64,000 nt of DNA from Larkinella insperata (GTDB taxonomy: Bacteria > Bacteroidota > Bacteroidia > Cytophagales > Spirosomataceae): contig NZ_CP110973.1 of assembly GCF_026248825.1 (NCBI RefSeq), forward strand, positions 2,313,001 to 2,377,000, written 5' to 3'. A model generated the notes under the pieces. That model did no database searches, was not told the origin of the DNA, and worked only from the letters and a program-made list of their open reading frames with translations. Made by a program: the position numbers and the translations under genes. Positions 43,251 to 52,866 of the stretch are shown in pieces; positions within the stretch are counted from its first letter, which is position 1; the number at the start of each line of letters is the position of its first letter.

Positions 43251-46118
43251 ATGAAAAAAATCGGAATCATCGTTGCGTCGGTACTGGGCGTTTTGCTCCT
43301 GGCAGCCTGGCTCGTGCCGATGCTTTTTCGGAATAAACTAGTAACCCGACTGCAGCAGGAGATCAACAACCGGGTCAACGCGCGGGTCGTCTTTCGTCCC
43401 GAAAAAGTCGATATATCGCTGCTTCGTCACTTCCCGAATCTGACCCTACAGACAGATTCACTGAGTATTGTCGGACAAAAACCTTTTTCGGGCGACACGC
43501 TGCTGAGCACCCGTTCGTTTGAGGCATCCGTCAATTTACTAAGCGTCTTGTCGGGCGATAAAGTAAAATTAAAAGGCGTTCACCTCGATCAGCCGCGCGT
43601 CCTCGTGAAAATTCTGCGCGACGGGCGGACCAATTACGACATTTACAAAGCCGTCGAAAGCGATGAGCCCGAGGTTGCCGATACGAGCCAGACGGCTTTT
43701 ACGCTCGACATTGACGAATGGTCCATCAAAAATGGGCTGATTCGCTACGAAGACCAGAGTTTGCCGATGACGGTCCGGCTGGAAGCGGTCAATCACACCG
43801 GCAGCGGGAGCCTGTCAGCCGACATAGCAGACTTGGTGCTCAATACCCGGGCCGAACGCCTGACGCTCGCGTATGATGGGGTAGAATATCTGACCGATAA
43901 GAAACTGGATGCCGACATGCGGCTCCGGGCCGAATTCGACAAAGCCGTTTACACGTTTGCCGAAAACCGGATGAGACTGAACGAACTGCCGATTGAACTG
44001 AATGGCTCGGTTGCTACCGGTTCGGACGCGTCGGCCGATACGTCCATGCGCTTCGATTTGACTTACCGCTCCCCGGAAAGTGATTTCAAAAACCTGCTGT
44101 CGCTGGTGCCGGGGATGTATTCCAAGCGGTTTGAAGAGATTGACGCGGACGGGACCGTTCGGTTCGACGGGAATGTAAAGGGGCTTTACAACGGGCGCCA
44201 GTTGCCGGCTTTTCTGCTGAATCTGGTGGTGAGCGATGGGCGGTTTCAATACGCAAACCTGCCCTCGGCGGTCGAGCGGATCGCTTTAGACCTGACGGTT
44301 AAAAATGCGACCGACCAGTTGAAAAACACGGTTATCAACCTCAAAAAGCTGAGCGCAGACCTGGGAAACAATCCAATCCGCGGGCGGGTACTGGTGCAGG
44401 GGCTGGAGCGTTCGGCAGTTGATGCCGCTATTTCGGCTAAACTGAATCTGGAGCAGTTGACGCAGTTGTTCCCGATCGACAGCCTGACACTCCGGGGACT
44501 GGCCGATCTGAGCATCAAAGCGAAAGGGGTTTACGATAAAGCGGGCAAGCAGTTTCCGGTGGTCAACGGGGCGCTGAACTTGCAGAATGGGTATGCGAAA
44601 TCGCTCAAATTCCCGGAGCCGGTTGAAGGGATAAATGCCGTGGCTACGCTTTCCAATCAGACCGGCCAGCTGGCTGACACCCGCGTCGATGTTGGTAATG
44701 TGCAGTTGAAACTGGCGGGCGACCCGTTCCAGGTCAAAGGATGGGTGCAGAATTTTGATGACTATACTTACGAAATCGCGGCCAACGGGCGGCTGAACCT
44801 GACCAGCCTGACCCGCATCTTTCCGCTTGAAGGCACCCGGCTGGCCGGTTTGATCGATGCGAATATCCAAACAAAAGGGCGGGTTTCCGACGCGAAGGCA
44901 AAGCGGTATGATCGGCTTACGGCCCGTGGTACGCTGGCAATCCGGAATCTGGACTACAAAGGTGATGCCTTACCGCAGGGGCTGACGCTGAATACCGCCC
45001 AACTCAATCTGTCGCCCGGCAAACTGAACGTTCAGCAAGCACAGGGAACACTCGGCACAACGACTTTTTCCGCCGACGGTTTTCTAGGAAATTACATGCC
45101 GTTTTTCCTGGACGAAAATCAGCCTCTGGAAGGCACCCTGAACGTTCGCGCCAACCGCCTGAACGTCAATGAGTGGATGACTGACGAGCCGCAGTCTGCA
45201 GCCAAAACCGCCGAACCGTCGGTAGTTCAGATTCCGAAAAACATCCGTTTTACGCTGAATGCCAATGTGACACAGGCCGTTTACGACAAAATGCCGCTGA
45301 ACAACATCCAGGGACAAGTGCTGGTTGCGGATGGTACCGTGCGGATGAAACAGCTAACTTTTACGTCGCTGGGCGGGCGTTTTGTTACTAACGGTACTTA
45401 CGATCCGACGAATTTGTCTAAACCACGGTTTGGGTTTGACGTGGACATTGCCAACGCCGACGTTGCGCAGGCTTACCGCCATTTGACACTGGCGCGGGTA
45501 GTTTTTCCGCTGGCGCAGTACATGATCGGGCGGTTTTCAAGCAAGTTTGCGGTTGACGGGCAACTGGAGCCGGATATGATGCCCGACCTGAACAGCCTGA
45601 CCGGGAATGCCCTGGTGAAAGTGGTGCAGGCGACGCTGAAAAATAACCCGATCGTGGAGCGCATTGTCGAAAAGACGAAGCTGGCCAGTTTCCGGAACGC
45701 GACGTTTAAGGACCTGATGATGAAAGCGGAAGTGAAGAACGGTTTTGTGTCGATAAAACCGTTTGACGTAAAGATTGGCGAAAATATCCTCACCGTAGCG
45801 GGTTCCAATTCGCTGGAGGGCGATCTGCGGTATACGCTGAAACTGGACGTACCAACCGGTGAAGCGGGCAGCCGGTTTGCGAGCGCGTTTACGTCGCTGA
45901 CGGGCCAGTCGCTGGGCAATGTAGAACGGGCGAAAATCGACTTTGCCCTCGGCGGCAGTTATAACAAACCGCAGCTCCGTTTTCTGGCTAGTCAAACCAC
46001 GGGGCAGGTGAAGGAGACCCTGGTCAAGCGCGCCAAAGAAGAAGCAAAGGAACAGGGCTGGAAATGGCTGCAAAAGTTTGCCAAACCGACGCGCGATTCC
46101 ACCAAAGGAGGCATTTAA
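43251..46118 (+). CDS. AsmA-family inner-membrane-anchored periplasmic protein
   Basis: 955 residues. One N-terminal membrane anchor (MKKIGIIVASVLGVLLLAAW) leads into a long AsmA-type beta-groove body. The N-terminal AsmA signature is visible in the RPEKVDISLLRHFPNLTL area (about 49-66), and the C-terminal AsmA_2-like domain is around 780-920. Related proteins (AsmA, YhdP, TamB) are thought to move phospholipids or assemble outer-membrane components. Its start is 72 bases after gmhA on the same strand. The C-terminal 30 residues are basic (KRAKEEAKEQGWKWL). The precise cargo is unknown. Confidence 0.88.
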   Translation: MKKIGIIVASVLGVLLLAAWLVPMLFRNKLVTRLQQEINNRVNARVVFRPEKVDISLLRHFPNLTLQTDSLSIVGQKPFSGDTLLSTRSFEASVNLLSVLSGDKVKLKGVHLDQPRVLVKILRDGRTNYDIYKAVESDEPEVADTSQTAFTLDIDEWSIKNGLIRYEDQSLPMTVRLEAVNHTGSGSLSADIADLVLNTRAERLTLAYDGVEYLTDKKLDADMRLRAEFDKAVYTFAENRMRLNELPIELNGSVATGSDASADTSMRFDLTYRSPESDFKNLLSLVPGMYSKRFEEIDADGTVRFDGNVKGLYNGRQLPAFLLNLVVSDGRFQYANLPSAVERIALDLTVKNATDQLKNTVINLKKLSADLGNNPIRGRVLVQGLERSAVDAAISAKLNLEQLTQLFPIDSLTLRGLADLSIKAKGVYDKAGKQFPVVNGALNLQNGYAKSLKFPEPVEGINAVATLSNQTGQLADTRVDVGNVQLKLAGDPFQVKGWVQNFDDYTYEIAANGRLNLTSLTRIFPLEGTRLAGLIDANIQTKGRVSDAKAKRYDRLTARGTLAIRNLDYKGDALPQGLTLNTAQLNLSPGKLNVQQAQGTLGTTTFSADGFLGNYMPFFLDENQPLEGTLNVRANRLNVNEWMTDEPQSAAKTAEPSVVQIPKNIRFTLNANVTQAVYDKMPLNNIQGQVLVADGTVRMKQLTFTSLGGRFVTNGTYDPTNLSKPRFGFDVDIANADVAQAYRHLTLARVVFPLAQYMIGRFSSKFAVDGQLEPDMMPDLNSLTGNALVKVVQATLKNNPIVERIVEKTKLASFRNATFKDLMMKAEVKNGFVSIKPFDVKIGENILTVAGSNSLEGDLRYTLKLDVPTGEAGSRFASAFTSLTGQSLGNVERAKIDFALGGSYNKPQLRFLASQTTGQVKETLVKRAKEEAKEQGWKWLQKFAKPTRDSTKGGI

Positions 46119-46125
46119 GGCCGAA

Positions 46126-47184
46126 TTATTTCTGAGCGATGACCATTGCCCGGCCCGGAATGGAAAGATAGGTTTTTACTTTCAGCGGTTTCAGCCCGGC
46201 TTCGCGTTGCCATTGCTGAATTTCGCGAACGGTGTAATTGCCCGCCGTACTGGTCAGTCCGTAAAACAAGTCCATGCTGCTGCCGACCAGGTTGGTGCCG
46301 ACGCCGTCGGACTTTCCGCCCACCTCGGGCCGGATGAACTCGTTGATAATGTAGACGCCCCCGGGTTTCAGGGCCTGGGCGACTTTTTGGGCTACAGCGC
46401 GGTTTTGCTCGTCCGAAAAATGGTGGGCCAGACTCGACATCAGCACAATATCGTACGTCGATTCGCCAAAATCATCCGTCAGGGCGTTGCCCGGCTGGTG
46501 CCGCACGCGGTCGCCCATTCCGGCCTGGGCCAGCAACGGAGCGGCCTTTTCGATTGCGGGAGGCAGGTCCAGAATAACCGCCTGCAGATTTGGCAACCGC
46601 CGACACAGCGCCACCGAATGTTGCCCGTGGGCTCCGCCAATGTCGAGCATGTGGGTGGCCTGTTTCGGAACCCGCGCTTTCCGGCCAAATTCCTTGGCTT
46701 CCGTACCGGTGGCTGCCAGCATCGCGTTCTGGTAATGCAGCCATTGTTCAGAGGTCAGGTGGTCGTGGTACTGAATTCCTTCACCGGTTTGCAGATAATT
46801 GCCCAGTTGTTCGAGCCATGGCCAGACTACCCGGTTGTTGAACCGCATCATGCCAAATACCGACTCCTGATCGTCCTGAAGCACCCACCGCCGACTCGTG
46901 CGCGTCAACGTATACGCATTTTCCTGATACCGTAAGTAGCCCAGAACCACCAGAAGGCTCAGCAGTTCCTGCAAGGCTTTGGGGTGCAACTGGCATTCGG
47001 CGGCAATGGCATCGACGGTTTGCCGCCCTCGGTGAATGGCTTCAAAAACACCTTTGTCGGCCGCTTCGAGTACGGCTTTTCCAATAATGGGAAAGAGTTG
47101 GGCGTGTAGGAGGGGAAGGGGAACCAGATTGATTTTAAGGGCAATCCATTCGAGGAGGTTTTCTGGCGTGACGGTCAGGCGCAT
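46126..47184 (-). CDS. SAM-dependent O-methyltransferase (family 2, PF00891 type)
   Basis: 352 residues. An N-terminal winged-helix dimerisation domain (about 25-100) is followed by the methyltransferase fold with the SAM loop MLDIGGAHGQHS at 179-190. Later LSSLAHHFSDEQ and the catalytic-type region INEFIRPE appear. Homologues methylate small phenolic, polyketide or carotenoid (CrtF) hydroxyls. A link to the carotenoid genes 39 kb away is only a possibility. It is convergent with the AsmA-like gene (7-base gap) and divergent from the cupin gene, with a 105-base shared upstream region. Confidence 0.85.
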   Translation of the reverse strand: MRLTVTPENLLEWIALKINLVPLPLLHAQLFPIIGKAVLEAADKGVFEAIHRGRQTVDAIAAECQLHPKALQELLSLLVVLGYLRYQENAYTLTRTSRRWVLQDDQESVFGMMRFNNRVVWPWLEQLGNYLQTGEGIQYHDHLTSEQWLHYQNAMLAATGTEAKEFGRKARVPKQATHMLDIGGAHGQHSVALCRRLPNLQAVILDLPPAIEKAAPLLAQAGMGDRVRHQPGNALTDDFGESTYDIVLMSSLAHHFSDEQNRAVAQKVAQALKPGGVYIINEFIRPEVGGKSDGVGTNLVGSSMDLFYGLTSTAGNYTVREIQQWQREAGLKPLKVKTYLSIPGRAMVIAQK

Positions 47185-47289
47185 CCGTATAAAAATTAAT
47201 ACGTACTGATTTTAGGTTATCTTCGTTCTTATTTATACAACCGGATTTGAACGTGTATAGCTGAAATACGCTGTATTTATTTTTATGAA

Positions 47290-47889
47290 ATGAGTAAAGT
47301 GCAGGAGTTTATTGCCTCCAGAATACTGAACGAGTATTGCCTTGGTCTGCTGAAACCCGACGAAATTGCGGAAGTAGAGCGCATGGCCCGTTTGCATCCC
47401 GAAGTGGAGCAAGCCATTGATCACCTGCGCCGGGCGTTGTCACCGCTTGAACAGCAGCGAGCCGAACCGGATGAAAAACTGAGAAACCGTATTCTGGATG
47501 CTTTGGATGAATTGGGCGAACCACCCATTTTGGGTCTGAATAACCTGCCGCTCATTCATCCGTACTCCGATTCCGACCAGTGGCAGCGAACCGTTGCTTC
47601 CATCCAGCCCAGCCGGGAGTTCAACAACCTGTATGTCCACGCGCTAAAAGCGCAAGATGGCGTTGATCAATGCATTGTTTGGGTGAAACAGAACGTAAAA
47701 CCCGAAGCCCACCACAACGAACGCGAAAGCTTTTTGATTCTGGAAGGTGAATGCGAATGCCGGATCGGGCCGGAAACCGTTCGGCTTTCGGCGGGCGATT
47801 ACGTGGAAATTCCCTTGCATGTAGAACATACCGTAGAGGTGCTGTCGGCCAAACCGGTAAAGGCAATTCTCCAACGGGTCAAATTATAG
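47290..47889 (+). CDS. Cupin protein with anti-sigma-like N-terminus (ChrR-like)
   Basis: 199 residues. Residues 12-50 (EYCLGLLKPDEIAEVERMA at the start) look like the N-terminal helical domain of zinc anti-sigma or RskA-type anti-sigma factors, but the HxxxCxxC zinc motif is missing. Residues 115-199 form a cupin barrel with likely metal ligands H141, H142, E146 and H180. The layout resembles ChrR, the singlet-oxygen anti-sigma factor, but no sigma-factor gene is adjacent; the only ECF gene here is at 4330. It is divergent from the O-methyltransferase gene. A plain metabolic cupin is the main alternative. Confidence 0.7.
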   Translation: MSKVQEFIASRILNEYCLGLLKPDEIAEVERMARLHPEVEQAIDHLRRALSPLEQQRAEPDEKLRNRILDALDELGEPPILGLNNLPLIHPYSDSDQWQRTVASIQPSREFNNLYVHALKAQDGVDQCIVWVKQNVKPEAHHNERESFLILEGECECRIGPETVRLSAGDYVEIPLHVEHTVEVLSAKPVKAILQRVKL

Positions 47890-47899
47890 GCCAGCACCG

Positions 47900-48808
47900 T
47901 TATTCCAGCGCAATTTTGGCCCGAATAACCGGGTGTTCACTCTGGCCGACGCGCGACAGCGGGGCGTTGCGTCGCCAGGTGCCGCCGTTGATGCGCTCCC
48001 AATACGTAACCGGTCGCAGCTCCCGATTGAATGCCAGATACTGCCCAAAACACTCCCGTTCGTTGTTCTGCCCATCCGGCATCTTGAACGAGGTGGCAAA
48101 CTTGTAGCGGTCTTCGTCGGTCGGGAGCCATTCCATCGCAACGAACAGGCCCTCTTTCGGAAACCTGATCTGGAAGCGCGACAGATCAACTTCGCACCAG
48201 GTATTCCCCCGCCGGGCGGCCGTTACCACACTTTGGGGCAACAGGTCTGCACCGGGTTCCCCCTCGGCATTGGCGTAAATCCGGACGCGGAACGGAGCGG
48301 TTGGTACGCCCCCGCGCGCTATTAGGTACGAAACACGCTGCAGATAGCCCCGGATTCCTTCGGCGTTCCGTACGTAAAGTGCAAATTCGATGTTACGGCC
48401 CGAGCAGTTGCCCCAGACAATCGGTGCCCGTTTGCGGGTGGCCCCCACCGTCGCTAGACGCGGTTTTTGGCCTCGAACGATCACTTCCGTCAGAACGTTG
48501 GATTTTGGACGCAGCCGAAAAACCGTTGAGTCGGTCACGCTGGCCAGCGGTAGGAGCAAACTTTCAAAGCCAACGCAGCTAATGAGCAAACTGTCGACGG
48601 GAGACGGGATTCGCACGGTAAAGCGTCCCTGCGCATCAGCATACATGCCAAAACGGTGCTGGGGCTCGCTGATCAACGCATAAGGAACTGGCTGTTCCGT
48701 TTCCTGGGTCAGCACCCGTCCTTTGATAGTCGTTTGAGCAAACACGTATGAGGTGCCAAATAAACTGATAAAGAAAAAGAGAAACGGATTGCGCGCAAGA
48801 GTATACAT
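47900..48808 (-). CDS. Exported protein with carboxypeptidase-regulatory-like domain
   Basis: 302 residues. A signal peptide (MYTLARNPFLFFFISLFG, cleavage near VFAQ) precedes a carboxypeptidase-D-regulatory-like beta domain (about 25-100, TIKGRVLTQETEQPVPYALIS split at the usual place). The second half (about 125-300) is a beta-rich domain with R-V-R-I-Y-A-N and a Trp-rich C-terminus that I cannot assign. It is unlike TonB receptors: no plug or barrel. Likely located in the periplasm or on the surface. It is convergent with the cupin gene (10-base gap). Confidence 0.72.
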   Translation of the reverse strand: MYTLARNPFLFFFISLFGTSYVFAQTTIKGRVLTQETEQPVPYALISEPQHRFGMYADAQGRFTVRIPSPVDSLLISCVGFESLLLPLASVTDSTVFRLRPKSNVLTEVIVRGQKPRLATVGATRKRAPIVWGNCSGRNIEFALYVRNAEGIRGYLQRVSYLIARGGVPTAPFRVRIYANAEGEPGADLLPQSVVTAARRGNTWCEVDLSRFQIRFPKEGLFVAMEWLPTDEDRYKFATSFKMPDGQNNERECFGQYLAFNRELRPVTYWERINGGTWRRNAPLSRVGQSEHPVIRAKIALE

Positions 48809-48829
48809 GGAAAACCGTCAACAATTAGG

Positions 48830-48837
48830 TAGTTTTG
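48830..48837 (+). promoter_or_regulatory. Predicted -7 box for gcvT
   Basis: TAGTTTTG fits TAnnTTTG. It lies 77 bases before the gcvT ATG in a divergent gap. No -33 TTG at standard spacing is evident. Confidence 0.35.
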
Positions 48838-48913
48838 TAAGTCGGGATTGTAAGCCGGGGCGCTGTTGGTGCGTCAGGCCGGAACCCGAACGCATATCAA
48901 TTCTTCCCCAACT

Positions 48914-50008
48914 ATGGATGTAAAGCACATACCGCTCGAAAAAATTCACGAACAACTCGGGGCAAAAATGGTACCTTTTGCCGGATTCCTGATGCCGGTG
49001 CGGTATTCGTCCGATATTGAAGAACATCAGACCGTTCGCAACGGCGTCGGTATCTTCGATGTGTCGCACATGGGCGAATTTATTCTAAAAGGCGAGAAAG
49101 CCATCGATTTAATTCAAAAAGTGTCGGCCAACGATGCTTCGTTGCTCTACGACGGCAAGGTGCAATACAGTTACTTACCCAACGACCAGGGCGGGGTGGT
49201 GGATGATCTGCTGATTTATCAGATCAGCCCGATTGAATTCATGCTGGTGGTCAATGCGTCAAACATCGAAAAAGACTGGAACTGGATTGAGAGCCAGAAC
49301 GAGTTTGGCAGCGGGGTCGAAATGGTAAATATCTCCGACGGCACCTGTCTGTTCGCCGTGCAGGGACCGCTGGCGGTTCAGGCGCTGCAACCACTGACCA
49401 ACGCCAAGCTGGATTCCATGTCGTATTACACCTTCGAAAAAACGGATTTTGCGGGCTTCCCGAACGTCATCGTTTCGGCGACGGGGTACACGGGCGCGGG
49501 CGGTTTTGAAATCTACGTCGCTAGCGAGCAGGCCGAAGCCGTATGGAATGCCATCGTGAAAGCCGGAGAACCGTACGGCATCAAACCCATCGGTTTGGGT
49601 GCCCGGGATACGCTGCGGCTGGAAATGGGTTACTGTCTATACGGTAATGACATCGACGACACGGTTTCGCCCCTGGAGGCCGGTCTGGGCTGGGTGACCA
49701 AGTTTACCAAGCCGTTTATCAATTCCGAAAATCTGCAAAATCAGAAAAACCAGGGCTTCAAGCGGAAACTGGTTGGTTTCGAACTCGTTGACCGGGGTAT
49801 TCCCCGCAGCCATTATGAACTCTGCGATGCCGACGGAAACCGCATTGGTGAAGTAACCTCGGGTACGCAGTCGCCCACGCTGGGGAAAGGCATCGGTATG
49901 GGATACGTACCGACGGAATACAGCAAACCGGGTTCAACCATCTTTGTAAAAGTCCGCGATCGGCTTCTGAAAGCGGAAATAGTAAAATTACCGTTTGTAA
50001 AAAAATAA
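48914..50008 (+). CDS. gcvT: Glycine cleavage system T protein (aminomethyltransferase)
   Basis: 364 residues, the normal GcvT length. It carries MVPFAGFLMPVRYS (about 19-32) near the N-terminus, the folate-binding YTGAGGFEIYV region (about 190-205), and the C-terminal GCV_T domain (about 280-360) with SGTQSPTLGKGIGMGYV. It transfers the methylene from the H-protein-bound aminomethyl group to tetrahydrofolate. The other gcv genes are not adjacent. ATG at 48914 is chosen; upstream in-frame codons to 48866 are outside the family alignment. Sarcosine-oxidase-type relatives are less similar. Confidence 0.93.
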   Translation: MDVKHIPLEKIHEQLGAKMVPFAGFLMPVRYSSDIEEHQTVRNGVGIFDVSHMGEFILKGEKAIDLIQKVSANDASLLYDGKVQYSYLPNDQGGVVDDLLIYQISPIEFMLVVNASNIEKDWNWIESQNEFGSGVEMVNISDGTCLFAVQGPLAVQALQPLTNAKLDSMSYYTFEKTDFAGFPNVIVSATGYTGAGGFEIYVASEQAEAVWNAIVKAGEPYGIKPIGLGARDTLRLEMGYCLYGNDIDDTVSPLEAGLGWVTKFTKPFINSENLQNQKNQGFKRKLVGFELVDRGIPRSHYELCDADGNRIGEVTSGTQSPTLGKGIGMGYVPTEYSKPGSTIFVKVRDRLLKAEIVKLPFVKK

Positions 50009-50089
50009 ATTTGAAGGCATTACGGCTGTGCCGACACGCACTGACTTTTCCGCGTCCGCCCCAGCCGCGTTCCCGTCATTAATCCTAGC

Positions 50090-50806
50090 ATGAAAACCAT
50101 AGACGTCTGTCTGACCCCTGATTTACTTCACCTCCATGCCGATTCACTCGAAAATTCCATTGTCATTGTCGCCGACGTTTTCCGGGCGACTTCGTGCATG
50201 GTAACGGCTTTCGCCCACGGGGTCAACAGCATAATTCCGGTGGCTACGGTCGAGGAATGCAGCCAGTTGCAAAGCCGGGGGTATCTGGCCGCAGCCGAAC
50301 GGAACGCCAAAATGATTGAGGGGTTCGACCTGGATAACTCGCCGTTCAGCTACATGGACGAGCGGCTGATTGGCGCCAACATTGCCATGACGACCACAAA
50401 CGGAACCTACGCCATCACGCGCTCGCGGAATGCCGTAAAAGTGCTGGTCGGCTCTTTCCTGAATCTGGAAGCGATTGTGCGGTACTTGCAGGGCGAACGC
50501 TACGACGTGATGATTTTGTGTGCGGGCTGGAAAGGCCGGGTCAACCTGGAGGATACGCTCTTTGCGGGGGCCCTGATCGAGCGGCTTAAGGATGAATACA
50601 TGGTTCCGGAAGACAGCGGTTTGATGGCCTGGCGGCTTTACGCACAGGGTAAGAACGATCTGCCGGGCTTTCTGGCCAATTCTTCCCACGTTCGGCGGCT
50701 TCACCGGCTCAGCATCCATAAAGACATTATTTACTGCCTGCAGCACGATCTGTACGATGTGATTCCGGTGCTGCGCGGGAGCACGCTGGTTAGTATGGAA
50801 GTGTAA
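50090..50806 (+). CDS. comB: 2-phosphosulfolactate phosphatase (ComB family)
   Basis: 238 residues, a length close to the archaeal ComB. Visible marks are VVADVFRATS (about 26-35) at the active site, ERNAKMIEGFDLDNSP (about 70-85), TTTNGT (about 100-105) and the CAGWKG box (about 147-152). In methanogens ComB makes sulfolactate for coenzyme M. Many Bacteroidota have it without the rest of that pathway, and its physiological substrate there is not settled; sulfonate or sulfonolipid metabolism is a suggestion. It is convergent with the histidine kinase gene (11-base gap). Confidence 0.85.
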   Translation: MKTIDVCLTPDLLHLHADSLENSIVIVADVFRATSCMVTAFAHGVNSIIPVATVEECSQLQSRGYLAAAERNAKMIEGFDLDNSPFSYMDERLIGANIAMTTTNGTYAITRSRNAVKVLVGSFLNLEAIVRYLQGERYDVMILCAGWKGRVNLEDTLFAGALIERLKDEYMVPEDSGLMAWRLYAQGKNDLPGFLANSSHVRRLHRLSIHKDIIYCLQHDLYDVIPVLRGSTLVSMEV

Positions 50807-50817
50807 ACTCCACTTCT

Positions 50818-52734
50818 TTACTCCATCTGAACGGCGGTCGGTATAGTGGGAGATACGCGCTGGGGTAACGCATAATAAAAGGTAGTTCCCCGGCCCGGGC
50901 TGCTTTCTGCCCAGATCCGCCCGTTCAGTTTGGTGATAAAATCTCTACAGATGGTCAGAGCGACACCGGCGCTCCGATCAATGCCACTATGATCGGAAAC
51001 CGTAAAGGCAAATAATTTATCAATTTGTTCCTGGGTCATCCCGATTCCTTTGTCTGCCACCGACACAATTACGTCCTGATTCGAATAATCGGCGTCAACG
51101 GTGATTGAACCGCCTGCCGGCGAAAATTTGATGGCGTTGTGAATCAGGTTTCTGTTGATAAACTGAATCACTTCCCGGTCTGTCGTGATCGCTACATCTT
51201 CATCAATCCGGTTTACGAGCGATATGTTTTTATCCTGCATCAGCGTGTGATGCAATGAAGCGGCTTCTTCGATGGCTGAATGAACGACTACGTTCTCGGG
51301 CGTCGCTACGAAGCCCGAGTACTGTTTTTTGACCCACTGCAGAATGTTGTCGAACGTTCGTAAAACCGTCTCAATTTCCATTTGCAGTGAACTATAAAAC
51401 GTTTCGAGCTCTTCTTTCGTAAAAACGTATTCATCTTTTAGCAGGCTTATCATGCTCAATGTCGAGTTGAGCGGTGACCTGAAGTCGTGGGCCAACATGG
51501 AAACCAGCTTTGCTTTAAACTCATCCGACTGCGTCAGTAATTTGTTTTGCTCGGTTATTTTTTCGTTGAGCTGATGCTGCAAACGGGCCTGTTGCCGCAG
51601 CTTTTTGTAAAGAACAAAAATGAAAATAATGACCCCGATTGCAAGCAGGGAAAAGCCGACCAGCAGCCCAATGGTTCGGCGGTTATTCTTGGCCTGGAGT
51701 TCCAGTTGTTCTACTTGCTGTTGCGTGTTATGGTAAGCGATGTAATCACCAATAAAGCCGTTGTTACTATTTTTTTCTTCCTCCAGTGCCTGCACCAGCC
51801 TTTCGTTGGTAAGCGCCTGGTTTTTTTCGTCTCCTTTTAATTGATAACAGTTGCGCAGTGATTTTAAAACCTCGGCTTTAAACGTAATGAAGCCGCTTCG
51901 GTCCGCTAATTCGTAACTTTTATGGTAGCAGGCAATTGCGCTATCAATCTGATTCTGTTTCAGAAAATACTGCGCGTAATAATCCAGTCCCACAATTTCA
52001 TGGTATTCCCATTGGTGTCGTCGGGCAATTTGCAGGGATCCTAGAATCAATTCCCGCGCCTGTGCGAGTTGGCCGGTTTGCGTCAGCTTCTCACTCTTTA
52101 GTTGTTTAATAAAAAGCAGGGCGCGTTCGTCTTTGAACTGAAGCGCTATTTTCTCCGCCTGGTTGAGGTAAAATGCGGACGAATCGGGTTCGGATTTGGG
52201 GCGCAGGAAGCTATAATTTGCGTATAGCATGCACTTAATGGAATCTGAGTAAAGCGCTGATGCCCGAATCAGAGCCCTCCGGGAAAATTTTACGGAATTG
52301 AGCGTGTCACCCAACACTTCATAAACGACAGCAGAGTTCATCAACATCTGGACGGTCCCGACGGTATCGGAAACGCTTTTGTATTCGAGCATGGCCTCCG
52401 TGTACAATTCCAGTGCCTGGCTGTAAACGCCTTTCAGAAAAAGTGCCGTTGCGATATTGCACACCGCATCGGCTTTCCCTTTCGCATAATGTTGCCGGTC
52501 GGCGATGGCTTTGGCGCGGATGCCGTATAAAAGACAGCTATCAGCGCTTTTCATATGCATCATGAAGCCAATCAGGTTGAACTTATCCAGATAGGTCGTA
52601 CTATCTGTGGTTGTAGCAAGCTCTCTTTGTAACTTCCGGATTTCGGAAACCTGTCCCTTTGCCGGACAGACGAGCAGAAAAATGATACTTAAGAAAGAAT
52701 AAACAAATAACCGTACAGCTTTAAAATCTGTCAT
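50818..52734 (-). CDS. Sensor histidine kinase with periplasmic TPR region
   Basis: 638 residues. Signal peptide or first membrane segment (about 8-25), a helical TPR-like periplasmic region (about 30-320), one transmembrane helix (about 337-360, GLLVGFSLLAIGVIIFIF), a short coiled coil, then HisKA with phospho-acceptor H416 (AHDFRSPL) and an HATPase domain with N-box NLIHNAIKFSP and G-box VADKGIGMTQ. It should sense an unknown signal and phosphorylate a response regulator that is not adjacent. The next gene upstream encodes an acyl carrier protein, with no shared function evident. Confidence 0.9.
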   Translation of the reverse strand: MTDFKAVRLFVYSFLSIIFLLVCPAKGQVSEIRKLQRELATTTDSTTYLDKFNLIGFMMHMKSADSCLLYGIRAKAIADRQHYAKGKADAVCNIATALFLKGVYSQALELYTEAMLEYKSVSDTVGTVQMLMNSAVVYEVLGDTLNSVKFSRRALIRASALYSDSIKCMLYANYSFLRPKSEPDSSAFYLNQAEKIALQFKDERALLFIKQLKSEKLTQTGQLAQARELILGSLQIARRHQWEYHEIVGLDYYAQYFLKQNQIDSAIACYHKSYELADRSGFITFKAEVLKSLRNCYQLKGDEKNQALTNERLVQALEEEKNSNNGFIGDYIAYHNTQQQVEQLELQAKNNRRTIGLLVGFSLLAIGVIIFIFVLYKKLRQQARLQHQLNEKITEQNKLLTQSDEFKAKLVSMLAHDFRSPLNSTLSMISLLKDEYVFTKEELETFYSSLQMEIETVLRTFDNILQWVKKQYSGFVATPENVVVHSAIEEAASLHHTLMQDKNISLVNRIDEDVAITTDREVIQFINRNLIHNAIKFSPAGGSITVDADYSNQDVIVSVADKGIGMTQEQIDKLFAFTVSDHSGIDRSAGVALTICRDFITKLNGRIWAESSPGRGTTFYYALPQRVSPTIPTAVQME

Positions 52735-52866
52735 TCTTTATAAAAAGTACGTGGCGTATAACTTAGGCAGATGATCAGTAAAGCAACATTTATAATCCAG
52801 CGAAAGTAACCTTTTTTATACTAATTAAATAGTCTCATAATTGTTTGCCGAATAAACTACACCGGA

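Noticed and set aside
46078..46935. Plus-strand open frame (285 codons) opposite the O-methyltransferase
   Set aside because: The minus-strand gene has a clear SAM motif and winged helix; the plus-strand frame shows no family feature.
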